Made by a program: the position numbers and the translations under genes. A stretch of DNA of 23,466 nt. Origin: JANMEX01 sp031423755. GTDB lineage: Bacteria; Pseudomonadota; Alphaproteobacteria; Rhizobiales; Rhizobiaceae. The notes under the pieces are model-generated. The model saw only the letters and a list, made by a program, of their open reading frames with translations. It ran no database searches and was not told the origin of the DNA. Positions 1 to 7,093 of this stretch are shown here, one piece after another. The DNA is taken from contig JANPGC010000096.1 in NCBI GenBank assembly GCA_031423755.1, positions 1 through 23,466 of the forward strand. Reading direction: 5' to 3'. Each line of letters starts with the position of its first letter. Within the stretch, counting starts at the first letter, position 1.

Positions 1-229
1 GAATGACTTGCCCCGCCAGGCCCGCCGCCTGGCAAGATGGAAGGCCCGCCGCGACGAAATTCTTTCATCCAAAGCCCCATACAAACCAACCCGCATCAGC
101 CCCTTCCGCCCCGGCCCACCTCCCGGCTACCGGCGCAAGGATATTCACCATGTCGATGCCATACTGAAAGACGTGCATTATTTCGCCATTGAGGCGTTCA
201 GGTGGAAACCCGGGGACAGTGGACTCTGA
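1..229 (+). CDS. C-terminal fragment of a conserved hypothetical protein
   Basis: The frame is open from the first complete codon (base 2) to a TGA at 227-229, so the window holds only the last 75 or so residues of a gene that starts upstream. The TTG at base 8 is a possible start but has no room for a visible ribosome binding site. The product is basic and contains LPRQARRLARW near its beginning, a proline/arginine stretch RPGPPPGYRR in the middle, and an Ile/His/Val/Asp-rich tail. From memory this resembles the C-terminus of short hypothetical proteins found repeatedly in rhizobial genomes; I cannot name a function. The stop codon lies in the loop of a perfect inverted repeat (211-245). Confidence 0.55.
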   Translation, partial: NDLPRQARRLARWKARRDEILSSKAPYKPTRISPFRPGPPPGYRRKDIHHVDAILKDVHYFAIEAFRWKPGDSGL

Positions 230-245
230 AAGGCAACTGTCCCCG
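211..245. repeat. Perfect 10-bp inverted repeat around a stop codon
   Basis: CGGGGACAGT at 211-220 pairs with ACTGTCCCCG at 236-245 over a 15-base loop that contains the TGA of the upstream partial gene. GGGGACAGT/ACTGTCCCC arms are reminiscent of REP-type elements, but no REP-associated transposase is visible here. It may also act as a transcription end signal for the partial gene, although no T-run follows. Confidence 0.6.
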
Positions 246-295
246 ATCTTGGCGCTTGCAAGCGATTGAAATTATTACAAAATCCCAAAAACCTT

Positions 296-326
296 CGTCA
301 TCGCCGGGCTTGTCCCGACGACCCGG
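296..326. repeat. Short palindromic intergenic repeat fragment (Rhizobiales type)
   Basis: The sequence from CGTCATCGCC to GACCCGG contains a stem of TCG-C-CGGG pairing with CCCG-A-CGA over the loop CTTGT. Sequences of the form TCATcgCCGGGCTTGTCCCG are dispersed through many rhizobial genomes (recollection, not searched). It lies in the gene-free stretch 230-404, which otherwise holds only the two other inverted repeats listed. Confidence 0.45.
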
Positions 327-356
327 ACATGACTTGGTTGAACAAATTACCCGCAT

Positions 357-380
357 GCGGCGCTGACATTTCAGCGCCGC
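357..380. terminator. Perfect 10-bp GC-rich hairpin, possible terminator
   Basis: GCGGCGCTGA (357-366) and TCAGCGCCGC (371-380) are perfect complements around a CATT loop. It sits 24 bases past the stop of the small minus-strand gene at 405-590, a sensible place for that gene's terminator. There is no clear T-run on either side, so intrinsic termination is uncertain and the call rests on stem strength and position. Confidence 0.45.
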
Positions 381-404
381 CCGGCAATCTTTACCAAAAA
401 CTCA

Positions 405-590
405 TTACAGCGGCTGATAGCCGGAGCTGCGCTTGCGTGTCTCGGTTTTCATCTGTCCAAGCGTGCGCAGCGATTCTTCATCTATGCGTAAAAGTAGGCC
501 GCTTGAGTAGCGTGCGGCCTGGCGTGTGCGGGCGGCAATCATGGCGTCTACGGCCTTGCGCATAAACCCGCGCTTTCCTTTGGTAGCCAT
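405..590 (-). CDS. Small basic conserved hypothetical protein (61 aa)
   Basis: The ATG at 590-588 is preceded by GAGAAGGAC, a good Shine-Dalgarno sequence about 9 bases away, which decides this start against the longer frame that would begin at 752. The product begins MATKGKRGFMRKAVDAMIAA and continues with RTRQAARY and a polar, charged tail ending in SSGYQPL. It is strongly basic and probably helical, with no cysteines, membrane segment or signal peptide. Small alphaproteobacterial proteins with a similar layout (an Arg-rich amphipathic helix containing ArgThrArgGln and a Leu-rich second helix) exist, but no function is known to me. It is transcribed divergently from pepP. The region between (591-819) holds both promoters and a CATGTG/CACATG inverted repeat. 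Confidence 0.6.
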   Translation of the reverse strand: MATKGKRGFMRKAVDAMIAARTRQAARYSSGLLLRIDEESLRTLGQMKTETRKRSSGYQPL

Positions 591-683
591 TTCATTTCGT
601 CCTTCTCGTTGGGCAGCCTCCCACTGCAATGCGGAAGCTAGTGCGCTTCGCACGTGAGAGCTAGGGCGCAAGCGCATGACTCC

Positions 684-702
684 CATGTGTTTTTTGCACA
701 TG
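684..702. promoter_or_regulatory. Inverted repeat in the divergent promoter region
   Basis: CATGTG (684-689) and CACATG (697-702) are perfect complements separated by TTTTTTG. It lies about 95 bases upstream of the small minus-strand gene and 117 bases upstream of pepP. It could be an operator for either gene or a chance hairpin. No clear -35/-10 pair was recognised nearby, and I see nothing else nameable between 591 and 819. Confidence 0.25.
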
Positions 703-819
703 CGAAGACGTAATGCTGCATTGCGGCATAACCAAGACTGATCGATTCGCATTCAGCATTTCAAATTGCGCATGCCGGCGCCACAGCCTAACTTGGCCCT
801 GCCACTGCCGGAGATAAAA

Positions 820-2655
820 ATGTTCCAGACCTATGATTCCACCACCGAGGCCAACGCCGCCGCCCCGCGAATGGCCAAATTAAGATCGCTTTTCGACAGT
901 CTCGGCATTGATGGTTTCCTGGTTCCCCGGGTTGATGAGCATCAAGGCGAATACGTCGCCGCGCGCTCCGAACGTCTTGCATGGCTGACCGGTTTTTCAG
1001 GTTCATGGGGCCAGGCTTTGCTTCTGCGCAACGCAGCGCATGTCTTCGTCGATGGCCGTTACACGGTTCAAGCTAGCCAGCAACTCGACACCGCACTCTT
1101 CAAAATCGAAGATCTTGTCGCCACCCCACCTGCGAAATGGATTCCGGACAATCTGCAAAGCGGCGCGCGCATCGGCTTTGATCCTTGGCTGCACACAATC
1201 AGCGAAGTCAAATCGCTCGAAGCGGCAATGGCCGAGCTCGGCGGAAAGCTCATCGCACTTGAAACAAACCCCATCGACCAAATCTGGGCCGATCAACCCG
1301 CGCCACCGCGCGGCGAGGTCACCATCCAGCCACTCGAACTCGCTGGCAAGACAGCGCGCGACAAGCTGGCCGAACTGCGCGAGTCATTGCTGAAGTCCAA
1401 GGCAGACGCCACCGTTTTAACCGATCCGTCCTCGCTCGCATGGACCTTCAACATTCGCGGCAGCGACGTGCCGCACACGCCAGTCCCGCTCGGCTTCGCC
1501 ATCATCCGCGCAGCAGGCGATCCCATTATTTTTCTCGATGAGAAGAAGATGCCGATCAAGACTCGCGCCTATCTCACGCAACTGGCCGAAATCCTGCCGC
1601 CTGAAAATCTGGCCGCCGCACTGATAGAAATAGCTGCGGGGAAATCCGTCGGGCTCGATCCAACCTTGGCAGCGGAAAAGCTGCGGCGCCTGGTCATGGA
1701 TGCCGGCGGCAATGTGATCGACCTGACCGATCCCTGCCGCCTGCCCCGCGCCCGAAAAAACGATGTCGAACGTCAAGGTGCCCGCGCCGCCCACCGCCGG
1801 GATGGCGCTGGAGTGGCATCATTTCTAACTTGGTACGATGAACAAGCGCCCGGCTCGCTTGACGAGATAGGCGCCGCCATCAAACTCGAAGAATGCCGCG
1901 TCGCGGCAGGCGAAGCCAACCAGATGCCGCTTTTGGACGTTTCGTTCCCGTCCATTTCCTCAACCGGCCCGAATGGTGCAATCAACCACTATCGTGTGAC
2001 GACCGCATCAAATCTCAGGCTTCAACCCGGCGAACTATTCCTGCTCGACTCAGGCGCCCAATACCGCGACGGCACCACCGACATCACCCGCACACTCCCC
2101 GTCGGTGAGGTCAGCGACGAATACAAACGCCGCTTCACGCTCGTGCTGAAAGGCATGATTGCCATATCGATGCTGCGTTTCCCGAAAGGGACCAAAGGCA
2201 GCGAGATCGACGCCTTCGCCCGCGCCGCCCTCTGGAGCGCCGGGCTCGATTATGCCCACGGCACAGGCCACGGCGTTGGCTCGTATCTCTCCGTCCACGA
2301 AGGCCCGCAGCGCATCGCCAAAGTCGGTGTCACGCCGCTGGAGCCGGGCATGATCCTCTCAAACGAACCCGGCTACTACAAGCCCGGCGAATACGGCATT
2401 CGAATTGAGAACCTTATCCTCGTGTCAGAACCCTGTGCTATTGTTGGCGGCGATGTTGAGATGATGGAGTTTGAAACGTTGACCCTGGCCCCAATAGACA
2501 AGCGCCTTGTCGACACCAGTCTCCTCACCCGCGCGGAACTGCATTGGCTGGATACCTACCACGCTCGGGTTCTTGCAGAGATTGGCCCGATAGTTGATGC
2601 GCCCACACGCACATGGCTCGAAACAGCAACGGCACCGTTTTCGGTATCGGCATGA
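820..2655 (+). CDS. pepP: Xaa-Pro aminopeptidase (aminopeptidase P, M24B family)
   Basis: This cytosolic metallopeptidase removes the N-terminal residue from peptides with proline in second position. The 611-residue product has the long eukaryote-like layout: two creatinase-type N-terminal domains (about 20-300) and a C-terminal pita-bread catalytic domain (about 320-545), then a short tail. All five metal ligands are visible: D410 (LLDSGAQY), D421 (DITRT), H484 (HGTGHGVG), E516 (NEPGYY) and E530 (RIEN). The spacings D-D 11 and E-E 14 equal those of human XPNPEP1. Proton-shuttle and substrate histidines H480 and H493 are also present. I chose the ATG at 820, preceded by GGAG about 8 bases upstream and giving the family-typical start MFQTYD; an in-frame start at 766 would add 18 unconserved residues. 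Its stop overlaps the eamA start. Confidence 0.95.
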   Translation: MFQTYDSTTEANAAAPRMAKLRSLFDSLGIDGFLVPRVDEHQGEYVAARSERLAWLTGFSGSWGQALLLRNAAHVFVDGRYTVQASQQLDTALFKIEDLVATPPAKWIPDNLQSGARIGFDPWLHTISEVKSLEAAMAELGGKLIALETNPIDQIWADQPAPPRGEVTIQPLELAGKTARDKLAELRESLLKSKADATVLTDPSSLAWTFNIRGSDVPHTPVPLGFAIIRAAGDPIIFLDEKKMPIKTRAYLTQLAEILPPENLAAALIEIAAGKSVGLDPTLAAEKLRRLVMDAGGNVIDLTDPCRLPRARKNDVERQGARAAHRRDGAGVASFLTWYDEQAPGSLDEIGAAIKLEECRVAAGEANQMPLLDVSFPSISSTGPNGAINHYRVTTASNLRLQPGELFLLDSGAQYRDGTTDITRTLPVGEVSDEYKRRFTLVLKGMIAISMLRFPKGTKGSEIDAFARAALWSAGLDYAHGTGHGVGSYLSVHEGPQRIAKVGVTPLEPGMILSNEPGYYKPGEYGIRIENLILVSEPCAIVGGDVEMMEFETLTLAPIDKRLVDTSLLTRAELHWLDTYHARVLAEIGPIVDAPTRTWLETATAPFSVSA

Positions 2656-3539
2656 GCCTCAAGCCCGCGCATGCCCTGCTCGCTCTGTTGGTCACAGCGA
2701 TTTGGGGATTCAATTTCGTGGTCATCAAAGTTGGCGTTGCACAGGTTCCTCCGCTGCTGCTGACCGGCCTGCGCTTTCTGTTCGCCGCCGTACCAGCAGT
2801 GTTTTTCGTCAGCCGGCCAAGCGTCGGCTGGCGCTGGATCGTCGGCTATGGCATGTTCATCGGCGTGTTGCAGTTCGGTCTTCTCTTCGTCTCCATCCGA
2901 CTTGGCATGACGGCGGCGCTTGCTTCTGTCGTGATGCAGTTGCAGGTGTTTTTCACCATTGGCTTTGCTGCGTTCCTGCTCGGGGAGCGTTCGAAGCCGG
3001 TACAGATTCTCGGTGCACTTATCGCCTTTTCCGGTATGGGCGTCATTGCCGCAAGCCGCTGGTCCGGGCCGGAGCTCATGCCCTTTCTCCTCTGCCTTCT
3101 GGCTGCACTGTCCTGGGGCATCGCCAATCTCATTGTTAAAATGTCGGGCGAGAAAAACGCGCTGTCAATGATCGTCTGGGCAAGCCTCGCCGCCCCGCTC
3201 CCGCTTTTCATCATGTCATTTCTGTTTGAAGACCACGCGGCAATCGTTGACGCGCTTATCCGACCAAGCCTCCTGACACTCGCATCGGTCGCATTCCTCG
3301 CTTGGCCGGCGACGATACTGGGATTTGGCGTCTGGAGCTTTCTGCTGTCACGCTATGCTGCAAATCTGGTCTCGCCCTTTGCCCTGCTGGTTCCGGTCTT
3401 TGGCATTTCTTCCGGGGTATTGTTTTTGGGCGAGCCGTTTGACTCTGCGGCGATGATTGGAAGTGTCCTGGTTCTGGCGGGACTGGTATTGACAATACTC
3501 GGTCCGCGCATGTTCGGATTGCAAAGATCATTACCTTGA
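2652..3539 (+). CDS. eamA: EamA-type DMT-family exporter
   Basis: This is an inner-membrane transporter of the drug/metabolite superfamily. The 295-residue protein is almost entirely hydrophobic, with about ten membrane helices in two EamA repeats (about 5-135 and 145-285). Near the start WGFNFVVIKVG, then PPLLLTGLRF, and later WATILGFG-type and FGISSGVLFLGE segments match E. coli EamA (YdeD), which exports O-acetylserine and cysteine. Similarity by eye runs the whole length, so EamA is a reasonable symbol, but substrate identity is inferred. The start is the ATG at 2652, whose ATGA overlaps the pepP stop and implies translational coupling. A longer frame from 2613 would overlap pepP by 43 bases and is less likely. 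Co-expression with pepP could couple peptide breakdown to amino-acid efflux, which is speculation. Confidence 0.85.
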   Translation: MSLKPAHALLALLVTAIWGFNFVVIKVGVAQVPPLLLTGLRFLFAAVPAVFFVSRPSVGWRWIVGYGMFIGVLQFGLLFVSIRLGMTAALASVVMQLQVFFTIGFAAFLLGERSKPVQILGALIAFSGMGVIAASRWSGPELMPFLLCLLAALSWGIANLIVKMSGEKNALSMIVWASLAAPLPLFIMSFLFEDHAAIVDALIRPSLLTLASVAFLAWPATILGFGVWSFLLSRYAANLVSPFALLVPVFGISSGVLFLGEPFDSAAMIGSVLVLAGLVLTILGPRMFGLQRSLP

Positions 3540-3582
3540 GCGACTAGCCCGTGAGGCGGGGTTGAAAGCTCCATCGATCTGG

Positions 3583-3605
3583 AACATGTATATCATATGC
3601 ATCTT
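3583..3605 (+). promoter_or_regulatory. NsrR-binding box upstream of nsrR
   Basis: The 23-base site has half sites AACATGTAT (3583-3591) and ATGCATCTT (3597-3605), near-perfect inverted copies spaced like the published NsrR consensus (AAnATGYAT, 5 bases, ATRCATnTT). It lies 14 bases before the nsrR start and includes TATCAT (3591-3596), a plausible -10 element, so the repressor would block its own promoter. Autoregulation is inferred from position. Confidence 0.75.
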
Positions 3606-3618
3606 TTGAAGGTTCAAC

Positions 3619-4047
3619 ATGCGCCTGACACTGTTCACCGACTACGCTTTCCGCCTTCTCACACAGGCCGCCGCCAGAGACCCCGATCTGATCACCATTG
3701 CGCAAGTGGCGGATAGCTACGGCATTTCGCGCCACCATTTGACCAAAATTGCCAATGAGTTGGTGCGGGGCGGCTATCTTGCCGCCGTCCGCGGCCGCAA
3801 CGGCGGACTTCGGTTGGCTCGCCCCGCCAGCGAGATCAACATCGGTGAAGTTACCCGATTTTGCGAATCAAACATTCCGCTTGTTGAATGTTTCGACCCA
3901 ATCAACAACAAATGCGTCATCACTCCCGTCTGCGCACTCAAGACAATCTTTTTCAACGCCGAGGGTGCCTTCTACGCCGTCTTGTCTGCCCATTCGCTGG
4001 CCGATCTGTCTGTGCGTCGCAGCGAATTGCGCCAAATTCTCGGCTGA
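3619..4047 (+). CDS. nsrR: NsrR, Rrf2-family nitric-oxide-sensing repressor
   Basis: NsrR is a dimeric repressor whose [4Fe-4S] cluster reacts with nitric oxide, releasing promoters of NO-related genes. The 142-residue product has an N-terminal winged helix (LTIFTDYAFR-type start, recognition region about 28-62 with ISRHHLTKIANEL and RGRNGG). A cluster-binding loop follows with C91, C99 and C105 in ECFDPINNKC and ITPVCALK. This triad matches E. coli and Streptomyces NsrR rather than IscR. D8, the ligand supplied by the partner subunit in Streptomyces NsrR, is conserved. An extra C82 is present. The ATG is preceded by AAGG at 6 bases spacing. Near-consensus NsrR boxes lie both just upstream of this gene and upstream of nirK, which supports the assignment. 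Confidence 0.92.
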   Translation: MRLTLFTDYAFRLLTQAAARDPDLITIAQVADSYGISRHHLTKIANELVRGGYLAAVRGRNGGLRLARPASEINIGEVTRFCESNIPLVECFDPINNKCVITPVCALKTIFFNAEGAFYAVLSAHSLADLSVRRSELRQILG

Positions 4048-4056
4048 ACCCAACGA

Positions 4057-4070
4057 TTGACCTCGATCAA
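4057..4070 (+). promoter_or_regulatory. FNR/NnrR-type activator box upstream of nirK
   Basis: TTGACCTCGATCAA is a 14-base inverted repeat of the CRP/FNR class (TTGA, 6 bases, TCAA), one base from the TTGAT-N4-ATCAA core of FNR/FixK/NnrR sites. Its centre (4063.5) lies 41.5 bases before 4105, the start point predicted if TATTCT (4093-4098) is the -10. That is the classic class II activator distance. Which family member binds cannot be told from the site. Confidence 0.7.
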
Positions 4071-4086
4071 ATCTCCTCTGACAAAA

Positions 4087-4109
4087 AAGCTGTATTCTAA
4101 ATACATCTT
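4087..4109 (+). promoter_or_regulatory. NsrR-binding box overlapping the nirK promoter
   Basis: Half sites AAGCTGTAT (4087-4095) and ATACATCTT (4101-4109) form a 23-base near-palindrome that matches the NsrR consensus and the box in front of nsrR. It covers the candidate -10 element TATTCT at 4093-4098 and the likely transcription start, 30 bases before the nirK ATG, as expected of a repressor site. Confidence 0.75.
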
Positions 4110-4138
4110 AAAGCATCGGATGATAGAAGGAGGCAACC

Positions 4139-5296
4139 ATGACAATTGGCAATGACACATTCCGGCTGGGGCGGCGCGATTTCCTGTTCGCCGCTGGCGC
4201 AGTAAGCGCGTTGGCTGCGGCAGCAACTGCTTCGCAGGCAGAAGAAGCGATTAACCCGGAAGAAATGAAGAAGGCCGTGGCGGTCGACATTTCGGCCCTG
4301 CCCCGCGTCAAGCAGAAGCTCGTCGCCCCACCGTTCGCGCCGGAACACGAGCAGGTTGCCACGACCGGCCCGAAGATAGTTGAAGTCGAGATGACCATTC
4401 ATGAAAAACTGGTCGAGATCGATGACGAAGGCACCAAGACCTGGGTCTTCGCCTATGAAGGAACGGTTCCCGGCCCGCTGATCGTCTGCCATGAGGGCGA
4501 CTATGTTGAACTCACGCTCAAGAACCCCGCGACCAACCTGCTTGAACACAACATCGACTTCCACGCCTCGACAGGCGCGCTTGGCGGCGGCGCGCTGACC
4601 AAGATCCTGCCCGGCGAACAGACAGTTCTGCGCTGGAAGGCCATCAAGCCCGGCGTCTTCGTCTATCACTGCGCGCCCGGCGACGTCATGATCCCATACC
4701 ATGTTGTGCAAGGCATGAATGGCGCTGTGATGGTGCTTCCACGCGATGGACTGAAAGATGCAGCCGGCAAGCCTTACACCTACGACAAGGTTTTCTTCAT
4801 CGGCGAGCAGGACTTCTACATCCCGCGGGACGAGAACGGTGCCTACAAGTCCTACGAAGGCGCTGCCGACAATATGGCTGATGCACTGGAGGTCATGCGA
4901 GGGCTGATACCGACCCATGTCGTCTTCAACGGCAAGAAGGGTTCGACAACAGGCGACAACGCGCTGAAAGCAAAAGTCGGCGAAAAGGTTCTATTCATCC
5001 ACGCCCAAGCCAACCGCGATACCCGCCCGCACCTGATCGGCGGCCACGGCGATCTTGTTTGGGAAGCCGGCTCCTTTAACGACAAACCGGACACCAACCT
5101 TGAAACCTGGTTTATCCGCGGCGGCTCGGCCGGTGCCATGGCCTATGAGTTCAGGCAGCCCGGCATTTACGCCTACGTAAACCACAACCTCATCGAAGCC
5201 GTGCTCCTTGGCGCAACGGCGCATGTGGTGGTTGAAGGCGAATGGAACGATGATCTGATGATGCAAGTGGCGAAGGCCGCACCAATCTCCGGGTAA
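4139..5296 (+). CDS. nirK: Copper-containing nitrite reductase (NO-forming)
   Basis: NirK reduces nitrite to nitric oxide in the periplasm as a homotrimer with type 1 and type 2 copper sites. The 385-residue precursor starts with a Tat signal (LGRRDFLFAAGA, cleavage probably near ASQA at about 31-34), followed by two cupredoxin domains. Type 1 ligands are H137, C178, H188 and M193. Type 2 ligands are H142, H177 and H349. The catalytic pair is D140 and H298. The C-to-H loop CAPGDVMIPYH has one residue more than the Alcaligenes enzymes, as in Rhodobacter/rhizobial NirK. No key residue is missing. The ATG has a strong AAGGAGG (4127-4133). Upstream are FNR-type and NsrR boxes. nirV follows after 5 bases. 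Confidence 0.97.
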   Translation: MTIGNDTFRLGRRDFLFAAGAVSALAAAATASQAEEAINPEEMKKAVAVDISALPRVKQKLVAPPFAPEHEQVATTGPKIVEVEMTIHEKLVEIDDEGTKTWVFAYEGTVPGPLIVCHEGDYVELTLKNPATNLLEHNIDFHASTGALGGGALTKILPGEQTVLRWKAIKPGVFVYHCAPGDVMIPYHVVQGMNGAVMVLPRDGLKDAAGKPYTYDKVFFIGEQDFYIPRDENGAYKSYEGAADNMADALEVMRGLIPTHVVFNGKKGSTTGDNALKAKVGEKVLFIHAQANRDTRPHLIGGHGDLVWEAGSFNDKPDTNLETWFIRGGSAGAMAYEFRQPGIYAYVNHNLIEAVLLGATAHVVVEGEWNDDLMMQVAKAAPISG

Positions 5297-5301
5297 TCAC
5301 C

Positions 5302-5997
5302 ATGCCACTCACGCTTGGCTTTAAAACACTGATGGCGGCGGCGGCACTTGCCGCCGTCGTTACTGCCGGAACTCTCAAACCAGTTAAAGTGTCGCCTTTT
5401 GCAACAGTAGCCGTGCAACTCAAATCCGGCAAAACCATCGAGGCAGGACGCGAGGAAATCACCCACACATTCTGGATGGAGTGTGTCACTGCAGGTGCCT
5501 GCGAGCACCAACCAAAGACCACGCCATCAGCGGGCTCATACCCGGTCACCGATGTGAACGCACTCGACATTCTCCAATTCGTTACCTGGCTGAACGAGAA
5601 ATCAGGCGCGGATTGGCGGCTGCCATCGCGTGAAGAGGCGCAGGAATTTGCGAACCTTTTGCCCAAGGATGGGTCGAAGAAACTGTTCACCGATCCTCGT
5701 ATGGATTGGGCCACCGACTATTTCACCCGCAAATCCTACGCCCGTGCAGTCGAGCCCTCCGGCACGTTTGGCGCGATTTCCAACGGCCTCAAGGACATCG
5801 GCGGCAATGTCTGGGAGTGGACATCAACTTGCGTTTCCGGCGATACAGGCGGCTACATGTGCCCCGCCTATTTCGTAAACGGCGAGCACGAAGCCGAGAT
5901 CCCGACTTTCCTGCGCGACGCGGTTTCCGGCGGCTGCGCGGCTGGCGTGCCGCCAACGAACCTCGGTTTCCGTCTGGTTCGCGACATTTCTGGCTGA
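5302..5997 (+). CDS. nirV: NirV, SUMF1/formylglycine-generating-enzyme-like protein
   Basis: NirV is encoded with nirK in many denitrifiers; its precise role is unsettled. The 231-residue protein has a hydrophobic N-terminus (about 9-23, MAAAALAAVVTAG), suggesting export or a membrane anchor, then a single FGE-sulfatase-like domain. Diagnostic pieces are DWRLPSREEA, GLKDIGGNVWEWTS and the C-terminal SGGCAAGVPPTNLGFRLVR. The cysteine pair that formylglycine-generating enzymes use for catalysis is not recognisable, so a formylglycine activity should not be assumed. It seems somewhat shorter than other NirV proteins I recall, chiefly in the N-terminal half. The start lies 5 bases after the nirK stop with only a weak ribosome binding site, consistent with translation following nirK. 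Confidence 0.88.
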   Translation: MPLTLGFKTLMAAAALAAVVTAGTLKPVKVSPFATVAVQLKSGKTIEAGREEITHTFWMECVTAGACEHQPKTTPSAGSYPVTDVNALDILQFVTWLNEKSGADWRLPSREEAQEFANLLPKDGSKKLFTDPRMDWATDYFTRKSYARAVEPSGTFGAISNGLKDIGGNVWEWTSTCVSGDTGGYMCPAYFVNGEHEAEIPTFLRDAVSGGCAAGVPPTNLGFRLVRDISG

Positions 5998-6083
5998 ATT
6001 AAAGCATTAAGAGCTTCATGTTCCGTGAATACTAATGATTTCAGACATTTGACCCCAACGCCAGAATCAGGTCCGCAAGCTGC

Positions 6084-6383
6084 TCACAGGCCCGCAATCG
6101 CCCGCAGCGCCACGATCGCCACCCAGCCAACCGCGAACATTCCAAGAAGCGGCAGCCGCAGCGCGGCCAAACCCGCAATGATCAGCGCCACCGTCTCCGG
6201 CCAGGAATGGGTGAAGAATGTCGGAGCGACCAGCGTCGTGATCACCGCCGCCGGTACCGCATTCAGAGCCGCCTCGACACGCGGATTGAGCGTTCCAAAC
6301 CGCGACAGAACAAGATGCCCGCCAAGTCGTGTCATGTAGTTCAGCACGGCACTTGCGATGATGATGATGTAGATGTCGCTCAT
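6084..6383 (-). CDS. azlD: AzlD-family small subunit of a branched-chain amino acid exporter
   Basis: This 99-residue inner-membrane protein has about four hydrophobic helices. It starts MSDIYIIIIASAVLNYMTRL and contains the family-typical VEAALNAVPAAVITTLVAP. With AzlC it forms a two-component exporter for branched-chain amino acids (AzlCD in Bacillus, YgaZH in E. coli). The ATG at 6383-6381 lies in an ATGA overlap with the end of azlC, which fixes the start and implies coupled translation. It is the last gene of the minus-strand series. Its end faces nirV, and the 86 bases between (5998-6083) hold no strong hairpin. Confidence 0.88.
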   Translation of the reverse strand: MSDIYIIIIASAVLNYMTRLGGHLVLSRFGTLNPRVEAALNAVPAAVITTLVAPTFFTHSWPETVALIIAGLAALRLPLLGMFAVGWVAIVALRAIAGL

Positions 6384-7093
6384 GCCTTTTCCTCCGTGCG
6401 TGTGAAGACCGCAGCGAAGATGACGCCCGCCATCGCGCCAACCGAAACATGCCACGGCGAACCGATTGTCTTGAGCGCAATCACCGAAGCGACACCTGCC
6501 ACCGCCACCACCGGCAGCCAAAGCGTACGCTTGCGAAAGCTCATCACCATGCCGAAGAAATACAGCGGCAAAAGAAAATCTATCCCCGCCGACTCTGGGT
6601 GCGGTATAAGTTTGCCGAACATGGCTCCGAGTGCCGACTCTAGATTCCACATCACGTAGACCGGCAGAGCCAGTCCCATATACCAGGCAAAACTGACATG
6701 CCCGTCGCGCTCGCCCTTCCGCTCCGTTTCGACAAATTGCGGATCAATCAGGAAGAAGAATGCGATGATCTGTTGCGCCATCGAAAAATACCCGATCCGC
6801 CGCCCGACAGCCGCCGAGTAAAGCACATGCCGCACATTGACGACGAAGATCGACAGGATGACGATCCACGGCGCAGCGTGGTTTCGGAACAGATCAATGC
6901 CAACCAGTTGCGAAGCCCCGGCATAGATCGTCAAGCTCATCAGGCAGGCCTGCCAAACCGTCAGCCCTTGATCAACGGCAATCGCCCCGTAAAGCAAGCC
7001 GAACGGGGCAGTCGATATCAGGATCGGGATGGACCGGCGGGCACCGGCGAAAAATTGGGATGGGGACATGAGCTGGATCGCACTCGGGAGCAA
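6380..7093 (-). CDS. azlC: AzlC-family large subunit of a branched-chain amino acid exporter
   Basis: This integral membrane protein has several helices and AzlC landmarks: PILISTAPFGLLYGAIAV near the start, MSLTIYAGASQLVGIDLF, and FVVNVRHVLYSAAVG. It works with AzlD to export branched-chain amino acids. The start is a TTG at 7093, chosen because AAGGAG lies 5 bases before it; the first in-frame ATG (7069) has no good ribosome binding site and would shorten the product from 237 to 229 residues. The 70 bases upstream separate it from the DUF2461 gene, so it could have its own promoter, but none is clearly readable. Confidence 0.87.
   Translation of the reverse strand: MLPSAIQLMSPSQFFAGARRSIPILISTAPFGLLYGAIAVDQGLTVWQACLMSLTIYAGASQLVGIDLFRNHAAPWIVILSIFVVNVRHVLYSAAVGRRIGYFSMAQQIIAFFFLIDPQFVETERKGERDGHVSFAWYMGLALPVYVMWNLESALGAMFGKLIPHPESAGIDFLLPLYFFGMVMSFRKRTLWLPVVAVAGVASVIALKTIGSPWHVSVGAMAGVIFAAVFTRTEEKA

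Noticed and set aside
266..565. A 99-codon plus-strand frame after the first inverted repeat
   Set aside because: It runs through palindromic repeats and over the small minus-strand gene, is Cys/Arg-rich without any domain, and lacks a ribosome binding site.
591..752. Longer start for the small protein gene, adding 54 residues
   Set aside because: The added part has no coding character and crosses the promoter region; the ATG at 590 has a clear ribosome binding site.
4097..4918. A 273-codon minus-strand frame over nirK
   Set aside because: It covers the nirK coding region and promoter boxes, has no recognisable domain, and nirK has all copper ligands on the other strand.
5302..5997. Formylglycine-generating (sulfatase-activating) enzyme
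   Set aside because: The fold is shared but the catalytic cysteine pair is not seen, and the position after nirK identifies NirV.
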